Under the pieces are notes generated by a model. That model had not been told where the DNA came from and searched no databases. It saw only the letters and a list, made by a program, of their open reading frames with translations. Positions 1 to 8,541 of a stretch of DNA of 63,866 bases are shown here, in pieces. Position numbers and translations under genes: made by a program. Numbering within the stretch: the first letter of the stretch is position 1; each line of letters opens with the position of its first letter. Source of the stretch: Paractinoplanes ferrugineus (lineage in GTDB: Bacteria > Actinomycetota > Actinomycetes > Mycobacteriales > Micromonosporaceae); assembly GCF_016862195.1 (NCBI RefSeq), contig NZ_BOMM01000076.1, positions 1 to 63,866 on the forward strand, written 5' to 3'.

Positions 1-2
1 CC

Positions 3-425
3 ATGGCCACCAACAACGCCTACCGGATCACCATCACGCCCGGGAGCGGTTCCCCCACCACGCCGCCCACCACGACGCCCACGACCCCGCCCACCACGAC
101 GCCGACCACCCCGCCCACGACGCCGCCGACCGGCGCCGGGTGCAGTGCCTCGGTCACGCTCAACCAGTGGAACGGCGGCTTCGTGGCGACCGTGCGGGTG
201 ACCGCCGGCTCGACCCCGCTCAACGGCTGGACGACCGGGCTGACCCTGCCCTCCGGCACCGCCGTCACCAGCACATGGAACGCGACCGCGCAGGGCACCA
301 CCGGGCCGGTCAGCTTCACCAACGTCGCCTACAACGGCGCCGTCCCGGCCGGTGGTTACATCGAATTCGGCTTCCAGGGCACCGGCACCGGCCCGACCGC
401 CACGCCCACCTGCACCGCCGGCTAG
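3..425 (+). CDS. C-terminal end of a secreted CBM2 protein (5' truncated)
   Basis: The reading frame is open at the left edge, so only the C-terminal 140 or so residues of a larger secreted protein are present; the ATG near base 3 is probably internal. About 17 residues that look like the end of a preceding domain are followed by a Thr/Pro linker (residues 18-42) built on a PTTPPTT pattern. Then comes a family 2 carbohydrate-binding module (about residues 47-140) with the typical NQWNGGF start, GWT core and AYNG...GFQG end. CBM2 modules bind cellulose, chitin or xylan and are normally joined to a secreted hydrolase. The catalytic domain lies outside the window, so the substrate cannot be given. 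Confidence 0.85.
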   Translation: MATNNAYRITITPGSGSPTTPPTTTPTTPPTTTPTTPPTTPPTGAGCSASVTLNQWNGGFVATVRVTAGSTPLNGWTTGLTLPSGTAVTSTWNATAQGTTGPVSFTNVAYNGAVPAGGYIEFGFQGTGTGPTATPTCTAG

Positions 426-431
426 ACAACG

Positions 432-460
432 GTGCGGGGCCGCCGTCGGCGGCCCCGCAC
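432..460. terminator. bidirectional hairpin terminator
   Basis: A perfect 13-bp stem (432-444 with 448-460) with a 3-base loop lies 7 bases after the CBM2 gene stop. It sits between two convergent genes and probably serves both. There is a short T-rich run on the + strand after it. Confidence 0.75.
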
Positions 461-477
461 GTTTCGTCAGCCGCGGC

Positions 478-2877
478 TCACGATCTGATCCACTGCTGGT
501 TGCTGCCGCCGTTGCAGGTCCACAGCACGACCGCCGCGCCGTTGGCGGTGGCCGCGCCGTTGACGTCCAGGCACAGTCCGGACTGGATCCCGGTGATGGT
601 GCCGTCGGCGTTGACCCGCCACTGCTGGTTCGCCGCCCCGGTGCAGGACCAGATCCGGACCCGGGCACCGGCGGACGAGCTCGGCGCGTCGAGGCACTTG
701 TTGCCGTACACCGTCAGCTGGTTGCTCGAGGTCGCCGTCCAGGTCTGGTTGGCGCCGTTGTTGCAGTCCCAGATCTGCACGGTCGCGCCGTCCGCCTGGC
801 TCTGCCCGTTCACGTCGAGGCACCGGTTCGAGCCGGACCCGCGCACCTGGCCGGTGGGGCTCGAACCGCCGCCGAGCGGCGTGATGGAGAGGTTGTCGAA
901 CTGGGCCGGCACGCCCTGCCCGGTGGCGTAGCCGACCTGCCCGGCGACCCAGGTGGAGTCGGTGACGCTGCCCAGGGTGGTTCCGTCGAGGGCGGCGGTC
1001 AGAGTGCTGCCGTTGACCGTGAGGGTCAGCTGATGCCAGCGACCGGTGCCCAGCGCGGCGGTGCTGCCACTGGCCAGGGTGCGCTGGTTGCCGCTGGTGT
1101 TGTTGCTGCGGATCGACCAGGACCCGTTGTCGGCGACCCGCAGATAGTAGGCGTTGAGGTTCTGCGGACCCTCGTGGTTGTAGTTGGTGGCCCGCCCGAT
1201 GAGCTGGGCGTAACCGCTCTTCTCCAGCATGACGTCGGTGGACACCACGTAGTTGCGCCAGTTGAGGTCGCCGAGCAGCGTGAACGGTTCGGCGTGGCCC
1301 GAGGTCCAGAAGATCGGCGTCTGCTCGGACATCTGGCGTACGCATTGGCCGGCGCGCCCGCCACCACAACCGACCACCTCGAACGAACCCTGGTGGTCCA
1401 TCAGGTACTTGGCCTCGCGCCCGGTGGCGTAGCTGTCGATGTTGTCGGCGTACGGCAGCGCCAGAGCGCCCTGCGCCGGGCTGACCGCGGTGCCTTTGCC
1501 CTGGCCCGTGGTGGTGGTGATGCTGTAGACGTAACCGGGCTGCACGGTCAGTGAGAAGGACCCGTTCGTGGGGGTGAGGTCGGCCCGCTTGACGAAGTGG
1601 TCGGCGGAGTTGCTCGACCGTACGTTCGTCGACCACACGTGCACGGTCCCGGTGGACAGGCCGCCGGTGACGCCGAACGTCAGGTCCTGCGCCGAGGTCG
1701 CGTCCATGGTCTCGATGACGGTGCTGTAGTTGCTGTTGTCGGGCGCTTTGAGCGAGACGTAACTGCCGTTGGCGCGGTTACCGCCGAGATAGCCGGTGGA
1801 GCTGTCCAGGTACCGCCATCCCGGCGCGGTGAACTGGGTCGTCTGCGCCATCACCCAGGCGTTCTTGCCTATCGAGTAGTAACCGGACCAGGGCTGCGGC
1901 GCGACCGCCACCCCGGTCGTGCTCCAGGGGACGTTGGGGGTGATCGCGGCGATGACCGGCCAGTTGAGATAGGCGGTCATCTTCCCGTCGATGTAGTCGC
2001 GGTTGATCCCCCGGGCCAGCGCCGGGGCACCGCCGTTGTAGTCGTCGGAGCCGTTCTCGCTGGCCCACAGCGCCTTGCCGGAGTTCACCGCGGTGGCCGA
2101 GCTGGGGCAGTCGGTCTGCGCGCTGCGGTAACCGCAGACGTAGTGGCTGCCCACCACGGAGACGGCGGCCGCGAACGCGGGGTCGCGCTGCGCGTCGTCG
2201 GCGGTGCCCCAGCCGAACTCGTCCGAGGCGACGATCTTGACGTTCGGGTAGCCGCGCGAGTTCAGCGCCGAGCGCAGGTTCTTGTACCAGGTCAGGTCCC
2301 GGCCGCGCTCGTTCCAGCCGCCGAGGTAGTCGATGGTCAGCCCGTGCGAGGTGGCGCACCCGAGCCAGGCGACCAGATAGTCGATCGAGTCGGTGGACCA
2401 GAAGTTGCCGTTGCCGATCCAGCCGGGTGCGCCCCAGGACAGCCCGACGAGCTTGATGTTGGGGTTACGGGCCTTGGCCTGGCCCATCAGCCACCACTCG
2501 TAGCCGCGGTCGCAGTTGACGGTGCCGCGGGTGTGCTCGTGGCTGGGTTCCGCGCCCGAGGTGGAGTTGGTGTCGCCGCCGATCTCCACCTTCATGATCT
2601 GCATCGCCGCGCCGTAGCCCGGTTTGAACAGGTAGTCCAGGATGTCGCTGCGCTGCGGTTCGGGGTAGTCGACCAGCAGCCGGCTGTTGCCACCGCCGCC
2701 GCTGATCGCCCCGACCCCGTCGAACACCCGGCCACCGGAGGAGCCGTTGATGGTGATCGCGGTGGCCGCCCGGGCCGGGGCGGGAAGCACGACCAGCACT
2801 CCGGCGAACGCTGTCAGCAGCGCCACCAGTACGGCCCAGGCCCGGTGCCCCGGCCGCCGATCCACTCGTGTCGTCAT
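478..2877 (-). CDS. secreted GH59 galactosylceramidase-like galactosidase with CBM13
   Basis: A 799-residue secreted protein. An N-terminal signal peptide ends in APARAA (about residue 38). It is followed by a GH59 (galactocerebrosidase-type) barrel opening with RVFDGVGAISGGGG. The likely acid/base is Glu190 in GGWNERGRD and the likely nucleophile is Glu274 in WASENGSDD; these are the positions expected for the family. A jelly-roll, LamG-like region follows (about 480-655), then a ricin-type beta-trefoil (about 665-799) with repeated CLDVNG and QxW motifs. The ATG at 2877 was chosen over upstream starts because an AAGGGA ribosome site precedes it and the signal peptide starts there. It follows the beta-helix gene by 35 bases, suggesting one operon. 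In soil bacteria the substrate is more likely a galactan or arabinogalactan side chain than a sphingolipid (inference). Confidence 0.85.
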   Translation of the reverse strand: MTTRVDRRPGHRAWAVLVALLTAFAGVLVVLPAPARAATAITINGSSGGRVFDGVGAISGGGGNSRLLVDYPEPQRSDILDYLFKPGYGAAMQIMKVEIGGDTNSTSGAEPSHEHTRGTVNCDRGYEWWLMGQAKARNPNIKLVGLSWGAPGWIGNGNFWSTDSIDYLVAWLGCATSHGLTIDYLGGWNERGRDLTWYKNLRSALNSRGYPNVKIVASDEFGWGTADDAQRDPAFAAAVSVVGSHYVCGYRSAQTDCPSSATAVNSGKALWASENGSDDYNGGAPALARGINRDYIDGKMTAYLNWPVIAAITPNVPWSTTGVAVAPQPWSGYYSIGKNAWVMAQTTQFTAPGWRYLDSSTGYLGGNRANGSYVSLKAPDNSNYSTVIETMDATSAQDLTFGVTGGLSTGTVHVWSTNVRSSNSADHFVKRADLTPTNGSFSLTVQPGYVYSITTTTGQGKGTAVSPAQGALALPYADNIDSYATGREAKYLMDHQGSFEVVGCGGGRAGQCVRQMSEQTPIFWTSGHAEPFTLLGDLNWRNYVVSTDVMLEKSGYAQLIGRATNYNHEGPQNLNAYYLRVADNGSWSIRSNNTSGNQRTLASGSTAALGTGRWHQLTLTVNGSTLTAALDGTTLGSVTDSTWVAGQVGYATGQGVPAQFDNLSITPLGGGSSPTGQVRGSGSNRCLDVNGQSQADGATVQIWDCNNGANQTWTATSSNQLTVYGNKCLDAPSSSAGARVRIWSCTGAANQQWRVNADGTITGIQSGLCLDVNGAATANGAAVVLWTCNGGSNQQWIRS

Positions 2878-2912
2878 GAGCTCGATTCCCTTCTGACCGG
2901 GCCGCGGCGCGG

Positions 2913-5309
2913 TCACGATGCCCTCAGCCCGGTACGCGGATTCCACTGCTGGTTGGCGCCGCCGTGGCAGGCCCAGAGGTTGAGCTTGGTGCCGGCGGCG
3001 GTCGCGTTGCCGACGGCGTCGAGGCACAGGCCCGACTGGACGCCGGTGATGGTGCCGTTGGAGTTGAGGTTCCATTGCTGGTTGGCCTGCGTGCCGCAGT
3101 CCCAGACGATGACCGCGGTGCCGTTGGCGGTGCCCTGCCCGGAGGCGTCGAGGCACTTGTTGCCGTACACCCTGAGCTGTCTGCCGGTGGTGTAGGTCCA
3201 CCGCTGGCCGGTCCCGCTTGCGCAGTCGCCGAGCTGGGCCTGGGTCCCGTTGGCCGAGCCGGGCACGCCCACGCAGCGCCCGGACTGGGCGCCGACGAGC
3301 TGCAGGGTCTGCTCGGTGCCGGTGGACCGTGGTCCGGCGGCCGACATCACCGTCTGGGCGCCGGCGGGCCAGTTGCCGTTCGTCACCGTCACGTTGCCCG
3401 ACACGACGTTGCCCCGGTCGCCGTTGGTGACGTTGGTGCTGCCGTTGGTCGACCAGTTGCCGGTGACGGTGAAGTTGCCCATGTTCTCGGCGAACCAGTA
3501 GTTGGCGGTGGCCCAGGTGGCGGTGGCCGAGAAGACGTTGTTGCGGGCGGTGTAGTAGCGGGAGCCCTCGTCGAAGTAGAGCCCGAAGCCGTTGGTCCGC
3601 AGGCAGTAGTTGTCGCTGATCAGGGCGCCCGGGTTGGCCGACAGGGTGTAGACGCACCCGCCGTCGGTCATCTGCTGCATGACGTCGTGCACGTAGTTGC
3701 CCACGAGCTGGTTGCCGGACGCGGTGGTGGCGGTCGAATAGCGCGGCTGGTAGTTGTACAGCCCCCGGTCGGCGTAGTGGTTGCTGCCACCGGCGTCGTT
3801 GGAGCCCCAGCCGTACCCGATCGACATGCCGGTGTACGGCAGGTTGTAGACCTCATTGTGCGACACGGTGGCGTTGGTGACGTAGGTGGTCAGCACCGAC
3901 ACGATGCCGCGGTGCTCCAGCCCGAGGTCGTGCAGGCGGTTGTCGCTGACGGTGATGTTGCGGTTGACCATCCGGGAGTCGCTCGGGTGGTGCGCGTCGG
4001 CCCGTACGCCGCCGACCACGATGCCGCCGGCCACGTCCCGGGCGATCTCCGAGCGGGTGACCGTGATGTTGCTCGCGCCCAGCCCGACCCCGCTGCCGTG
4101 GGCGTTGGCGTCGTTACCGATGCCGATCGCGGTCTGGCCGAGGCCGACGAACCTCGAATCGGTGAGGGTGACGTTGTCGGCCGCCGAGACCTGCACCGCC
4201 GCCGGTGACTGCGACCAGTTCGGCCGGGTGGCCTCGAACTGGCTGCACCCCTCGTGACAGGTGCCGAAACCGGGCCAGTTCCAGTTCCCGGTGAGGTAGG
4301 CGCCGGTCTGCTGGTCCGCATAGCCCTGGTTGCCGCTCGGCCCGAGCCAGCTCGTGCCGGTGAAGGTGATCCCGCTGAAGGTCAGGTGGTGGGCCGGGGC
4401 GTCGTAGGTGCCGCCGATCTGGACCAGGGACTGCAGGGTCGGCAGCTCCACGCTGACCGTGCTCATGTTCTGCCCGGCGAGCGGGATGTAGGACAGCGCA
4501 CCGGTGCCGGGGTTGAGGTACCACTCCCCCGGTGCGTCCAGGAACTCGTAGGCGTTCGTCAGGTAGAGCGGGCCGGCTCGGTGCGGCTGGGCGAACGTGT
4601 CGTACCCGAAGTTGTTGTTGCTCCATCCGGGCTGTTGCATGGTGATCTGGTTGCCACTGATGCGTTGCACCGAGGCGTACCGGTCGGTGAAGGAATTGAC
4701 GCTCTCCATCTGGATCCGGCTCTGGTCGGCCAGGTTGTTCAGATAGCTCAGCGCGCCGTTGGTGAACCGCAGGCCGGTGCTGTCGGCGGTGAAGTCGCCG
4801 CGGTTGACCTGGGTGCGGGCCCGGGTCGCGACGGCGCCGTCGACGTAGAGCTGCCGGCTGTCGAGGCCGGCTCCCACATCGGCCCGCCAGATGTTGCGGC
4901 CGGCGTCGACCTGCGACCAGCCGGTCACCGCGCGGGCGCCGCTGATCACCGGGCGGGCCGCCGGGGCCGCCTGCCACACGACGCGGTAGCCGTTGGCACC
5001 GGAGTCCGCGGCGGTCAGCCGCAGCGGCGCCGACTGCCGGTAGACGCCGTCGGCCAGCTCGACGACCACGTCGCCGGACATCGCGCCGGTGAGCGCGCGC
5101 ACCGCGGCCTGAGCCGCGGTCAGCGAGCAGGGCTGGGCGGCGGTACAGCTGGTGCCGGTGCCGGCCGGGGCGGCATGCAGGACGGTGCCGGCGGCGAAGG
5201 CGGGACCGGCGACGGCCACGACGCCGGCGACGGCCACGGTGGCCAGCGCCAGCGCAGCGGTCACGGCCGGTCCAGGTCTCGGTGCGGGTGGAGAGGACAG
5301 TACGGACAC
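2913..5309 (-). CDS. secreted parallel beta-helix glycosidase, GH141-like, with CBM13
   Basis: A 798-residue secreted protein. The GTG at 5309 is chosen because an AGGAG lies 7 bases before it and the signal peptide (hydrophobic run near residues 15-38, cut near GPAFAAG) begins there; the frame is open further upstream but without a better start. The body opens with GDVVVELADGVYRQSAPLRL. It continues as a long right-handed parallel beta-helix with many NITV, TVSHNEV and SDNRLHD rungs (about 380-600). The last 140 residues or so are a ricin-type lectin (QSGRCVG, YGNKCLD, QSGLCLD). The arrangement resembles GH141 (alpha-fucosidase/xylanase) and, less closely, GH120; the family assignment is an inference from architecture. 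It is first in an operon with the GH59 gene and divergent from the GH95 fucosidase, which supports a role on a fucosylated plant-type glycan. Confidence 0.75.
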   Translation of the reverse strand: MSVLSSPPAPRPGPAVTAALALATVAVAGVVAVAGPAFAAGTVLHAAPAGTGTSCTAAQPCSLTAAQAAVRALTGAMSGDVVVELADGVYRQSAPLRLTAADSGANGYRVVWQAAPAARPVISGARAVTGWSQVDAGRNIWRADVGAGLDSRQLYVDGAVATRARTQVNRGDFTADSTGLRFTNGALSYLNNLADQSRIQMESVNSFTDRYASVQRISGNQITMQQPGWSNNNFGYDTFAQPHRAGPLYLTNAYEFLDAPGEWYLNPGTGALSYIPLAGQNMSTVSVELPTLQSLVQIGGTYDAPAHHLTFSGITFTGTSWLGPSGNQGYADQQTGAYLTGNWNWPGFGTCHEGCSQFEATRPNWSQSPAAVQVSAADNVTLTDSRFVGLGQTAIGIGNDANAHGSGVGLGASNITVTRSEIARDVAGGIVVGGVRADAHHPSDSRMVNRNITVSDNRLHDLGLEHRGIVSVLTTYVTNATVSHNEVYNLPYTGMSIGYGWGSNDAGGSNHYADRGLYNYQPRYSTATTASGNQLVGNYVHDVMQQMTDGGCVYTLSANPGALISDNYCLRTNGFGLYFDEGSRYYTARNNVFSATATWATANYWFAENMGNFTVTGNWSTNGSTNVTNGDRGNVVSGNVTVTNGNWPAGAQTVMSAAGPRSTGTEQTLQLVGAQSGRCVGVPGSANGTQAQLGDCASGTGQRWTYTTGRQLRVYGNKCLDASGQGTANGTAVIVWDCGTQANQQWNLNSNGTITGVQSGLCLDAVGNATAAGTKLNLWACHGGANQQWNPRTGLRAS

Positions 5310-5682
5310 CCGGGTCTCCTGTCTTTTCCGGTTCGGGGTCGGATGCGCCGGCCGGGTCGACGGCCGGCGCGAACTCCACCGGGACCGGGCGGTCGCGTGG
5401 GGGCGCGACGGCGGGTTCAGCCGGTGGATGTTCGTGAAGTTAGCGTTAACGAATGGGGCGGTCAACGACGCCCATCGTTTTCTTCGGGCCTCTACCAGCG
5501 GTTATGTAAACGCTGCCCCGCCCGCCGCACCCATGTTCCGTAACAGTTTTTCAGCCCGGTCGAGCGCGGACTCTTCGCTCATGGCGGGAAGTATGACGTA
5601 TCTTGTTTCCGTTTCTTGACCGAAGGGTTGTGAAGGTTAACATCGATGAAATCCTCTATCTGCTCGACCGCGGGAGATCAGC
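5310..5682. promoter_or_regulatory. divergent promoter region with LacI-type palindromes
   Basis: This 373-bp gene-free stretch separates the GH141-like/GH59 operon from the GH95/esterase operon. It is AT-richer than its surroundings. It contains two imperfect palindromes centred on CG or TG: 5439-5450 (gttagcgttaac, 10 of 12 symmetric) and 5497-5514 (agcggttatgtaaacgct, 14 of 18 symmetric). Both have the TTAnCGTTAA / GTAAACGCT character of LacI-family operators in actinomycetes. A GGGAG ribosome site for the GH95 gene is at 5672-5676. No LacI gene is next to this region, so the regulator is unknown. Confidence 0.5.
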
Positions 5683-8514
5683 ATGAGCAAGGTGACACGA
5701 CGGCGCCTGCTGGCCGCCGGAGCGGCCGGTGCCGGAGTCGCACTGGCACCGGCGGGCTGGACCGCCGCGCACGGTGCCGGCTCGGCCGCGGAGTTGGCGG
5801 CGGCCGGTGAACTGGTCCTTCGCTACGACAAACCGGCGGGTACCGACTGGCTCAAGGCGCTGCCGATCGGCAACGGCCGCCTCGGCGCGATGGTGTTCGG
5901 CAACGTCGACAGCGAGCTGCTGCAGCTCAATGAGGACACGGTGTGGGCCGGTGGGCCGTACGACTCCAGCAACACCCGGGGCGCCGGGTCCCTGGCCGAG
6001 ATCCGGCGGCTGGTCTTCGCCGACCAGTGGACCCAGGCGCAGAACCTGATCAACCAGACGATGATGGGCAAACCCGGCGGCCAGCTGGCCTATCAGACCG
6101 TCGGTAACCTGCGGCTCGCCTTTCCGTCCGGCACGGCGTCGCAGTACAGCCGTACGCTCGACCTCGCCACGGCGACCGCCTCCCTGACGTACGTCCTCGG
6201 CGGCGTGCGCTTCCAGCGGGAGGTCTTCGCCAGCGCGCCCGACCAGGCGATCGTGGTCCGGTTGACGGCGGATCGCGCCAACGCCATCAGCTTCACCGCC
6301 ACGTTCGACAGTCCTCAGCGCACCACGGTGTCCAGCCCGGACGGGACCACCATCGCCCTCGACGGCACGTCCGGCAGCATGGAAGGCGTCACCGGCTCAG
6401 TCCGGTTCCTGGCCCTCGCCCAGGCCGTCGTCACCGGCGGAACCGCCACCAGCTCGGGCGGCACCCTGCGGGTCTCCGGCGCCACCAGCGTCACGCTCCT
6501 GGTGACCATCGGTTCGAGCTACGTCAACTACCGGACCGTGAACGGTGATTACCAGGGCATCGCCCGGAGCCGGCTCAGCGCCGCCCGCACCGTCGGCTAC
6601 GACCAGCTCCGCAGCCGCCAACTGGCGGACTACCAGGCCCTGTTCGCCCGGGTCACGATCGACCTGGGACGCACGTCGGCGGCCGACCAGACCACCGACG
6701 TACGGATCGCGCAGCACGCCAACCAGAACGATCCACAGTTCGCCGCGCTGCTCTTCCAGTACGGCCGGTACCTGCTGATCTCGTCGTCCCGGCCGGGCAC
6801 CCAGCCGGCCAACCTGCAGGGCATCTGGAACGACTCGACCGCACCCCAGTGGGATTCCAAGTACACCCTCAACGCCAACCTGCCGATGAACTACTGGCCG
6901 GTCGACACGACCAACCTCGCCGAGTGCTACCTGCCGGTCTTCGACATGATCCGGGAGCTGGCGGTGACCGGCGCCCGGACCGCCCAGGTCCAGTACGGCG
7001 CGAACGGCTGGGTCGCGCACCACAACACCGACGCGTGGCGTGGCACCTCCGTCGTCGACGGTGCGCTGTGGGGCATGTGGCAGACCGGCGGCGCCTGGCT
7101 CGCCACCATGATCTGGGACCACTACCAGTTCACCGGCGACCTCGAATTCCTGCGCACCAACTATCCGGCCCTGCGCGGCGCCACCCAGTTCTTCCTCGAG
7201 ACCCTGGTCACCGACCCGGCCCGGGGCTATCTGGTGACCAACCCGTCGAACTCGCCGGAACTGCCGCACCACACCGACGCCAGCGTCTGCGCCGGGCCCA
7301 CGATGGACAACCAGATCCTGCGGGACCTGTTCGACGCCTGCACCCGGGCCGGCGAGGTGCTGAACACCGACGCCACCCTGCGTACCCAGATCCGGACCGC
7401 CCGCGACCGGCTGCCCCCGATGCGTGTCGGGTCCCGCGGCAACATCCAGGAGTGGCTGGCCGACTGGGTCGAGACCGAGCGCACCCATCGGCACGTCTCC
7501 CACCTCTACGGCCTGCACCCCAGCAACCAGATCACCAAACGCGGAACCCCGACGCTGTACGACGCCGCGCGCCGGACCCTCGAGCTGCGCGGCGACGACG
7601 GGACCGGCTGGTCGCTCGCCTGGAAGATCAATTTCTGGGCCCGGCTGGAGGACGCGACCCGCGCCCACAAGCTGTTCCGTGACCTGGTGCGCACCGACCG
7701 GCTCGCGCCCAACATGTTCGACCTGCACCCGCCGTTCCAGATCGACGGCAACTTCGGGGCCACCTCCGGGATCACCGAGATGCTGCTGCAAAGCCACAAC
7801 GGCGAGCTGCACCTGCTGCCCGCCCTGCCGACGGCGTGGCCCACCGGGCGGATCACCGGGCTGCGCGGCCGGGGCGGCTACACCGTCTCGATGGCGTGGT
7901 CCGCGAGCCAGGCCGACGAGTTCCTGATCCGGGCCGACCGGGACGGCACCGTGCGGCTGCGCTCCAAGATGTTCACCGCCGACTTCGTTCTGGCCGACCT
8001 CACCGACAGCAGCACGCCGGCCACCACCCGGCCCGAGTCCGATGTCGTCCAGCTCGCCGTCCGGGCCGGGCACACCTACCGGGCGGCCCGTCCCGGCGTG
8101 AACCCGACCCCGACGGCGTCCGCGTCGGCCTCTGCCTCGGCGTCGGCGTCGGCCTCCGCGTCGGCCTCGGCGACACCGACCGTCAGTCCCACCACGACAC
8201 CTCCGCCCTCCTCGGGGCCGACCGCGACGTACACCGTCACCAGCTCCTGGCCGGGAGGTTTCCAGGCCGAAGTGACCATTACCGCCGGCGCCACCGCGCT
8301 CAGCGGCTGGACCGCGTCCTGGACCTTCCCCGGCAGCCAGGTCATCACCCAGGTCTGGAACGGCTCCTGGACGCAGAGCGGGGCGAACGTGACGGTGTCG
8401 AACGCGTCCTACAACGGCGCGCTGCCGGCCGGCGGTTCCACCAGTTTCGGCTTCACCGCCGGGGTGAGCGGAACGAACAACCCGCCGGCGGTCATCACCT
8501 GCACCGGCCGATGA
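5683..8514 (+). CDS. secreted GH95 alpha-L-fucosidase with CBM2
   Basis: A 943-residue protein exported by the TAT route: TRRRLLAAG near the N-terminus is a twin-arginine signal. The GH95 domain (about residues 40-800) starts with LPIGNGRLGAMVFG and LNEDTVWAGGP. It keeps family catalytic features: the Asn pair in LNANLPMNYWP, a Glu in SNSPELPHH and an Asp in FQIDGNFGATSG. GH95 enzymes release alpha-1,2-linked L-fucose (some act on L-galactose) by inversion. A Ser/Ala tract (about residues 810-827) and a Pro/Thr linker lead to a C-terminal CBM2 (about 845-943) with SSWPGGF and ASYNGALPAGG. The GGGAG site 6 bases before the ATG fixes the start. It lies 27 bases upstream of the esterase gene and is probably cotranscribed with it. 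Confidence 0.92.
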   Translation: MSKVTRRRLLAAGAAGAGVALAPAGWTAAHGAGSAAELAAAGELVLRYDKPAGTDWLKALPIGNGRLGAMVFGNVDSELLQLNEDTVWAGGPYDSSNTRGAGSLAEIRRLVFADQWTQAQNLINQTMMGKPGGQLAYQTVGNLRLAFPSGTASQYSRTLDLATATASLTYVLGGVRFQREVFASAPDQAIVVRLTADRANAISFTATFDSPQRTTVSSPDGTTIALDGTSGSMEGVTGSVRFLALAQAVVTGGTATSSGGTLRVSGATSVTLLVTIGSSYVNYRTVNGDYQGIARSRLSAARTVGYDQLRSRQLADYQALFARVTIDLGRTSAADQTTDVRIAQHANQNDPQFAALLFQYGRYLLISSSRPGTQPANLQGIWNDSTAPQWDSKYTLNANLPMNYWPVDTTNLAECYLPVFDMIRELAVTGARTAQVQYGANGWVAHHNTDAWRGTSVVDGALWGMWQTGGAWLATMIWDHYQFTGDLEFLRTNYPALRGATQFFLETLVTDPARGYLVTNPSNSPELPHHTDASVCAGPTMDNQILRDLFDACTRAGEVLNTDATLRTQIRTARDRLPPMRVGSRGNIQEWLADWVETERTHRHVSHLYGLHPSNQITKRGTPTLYDAARRTLELRGDDGTGWSLAWKINFWARLEDATRAHKLFRDLVRTDRLAPNMFDLHPPFQIDGNFGATSGITEMLLQSHNGELHLLPALPTAWPTGRITGLRGRGGYTVSMAWSASQADEFLIRADRDGTVRLRSKMFTADFVLADLTDSSTPATTRPESDVVQLAVRAGHTYRAARPGVNPTPTASASASASASASASASASATPTVSPTTTPPPSSGPTATYTVTSSWPGGFQAEVTITAGATALSGWTASWTFPGSQVITQVWNGSWTQSGANVTVSNASYNGALPAGGSTSFGFTAGVSGTNNPPAVITCTGR

Positions 8515-8541
8515 CGAGCACATCCGAGGACGGAGACTCCG

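Noticed and set aside
352..1636. Long open frames on both strands over the GH59 gene (352-1554 plus, 467-1636 minus)
   Set aside because: They are Arg/Pro/Ala-rich shadows of the GH59 coding frame, as expected in very GC-rich DNA, and contain no domain motifs.
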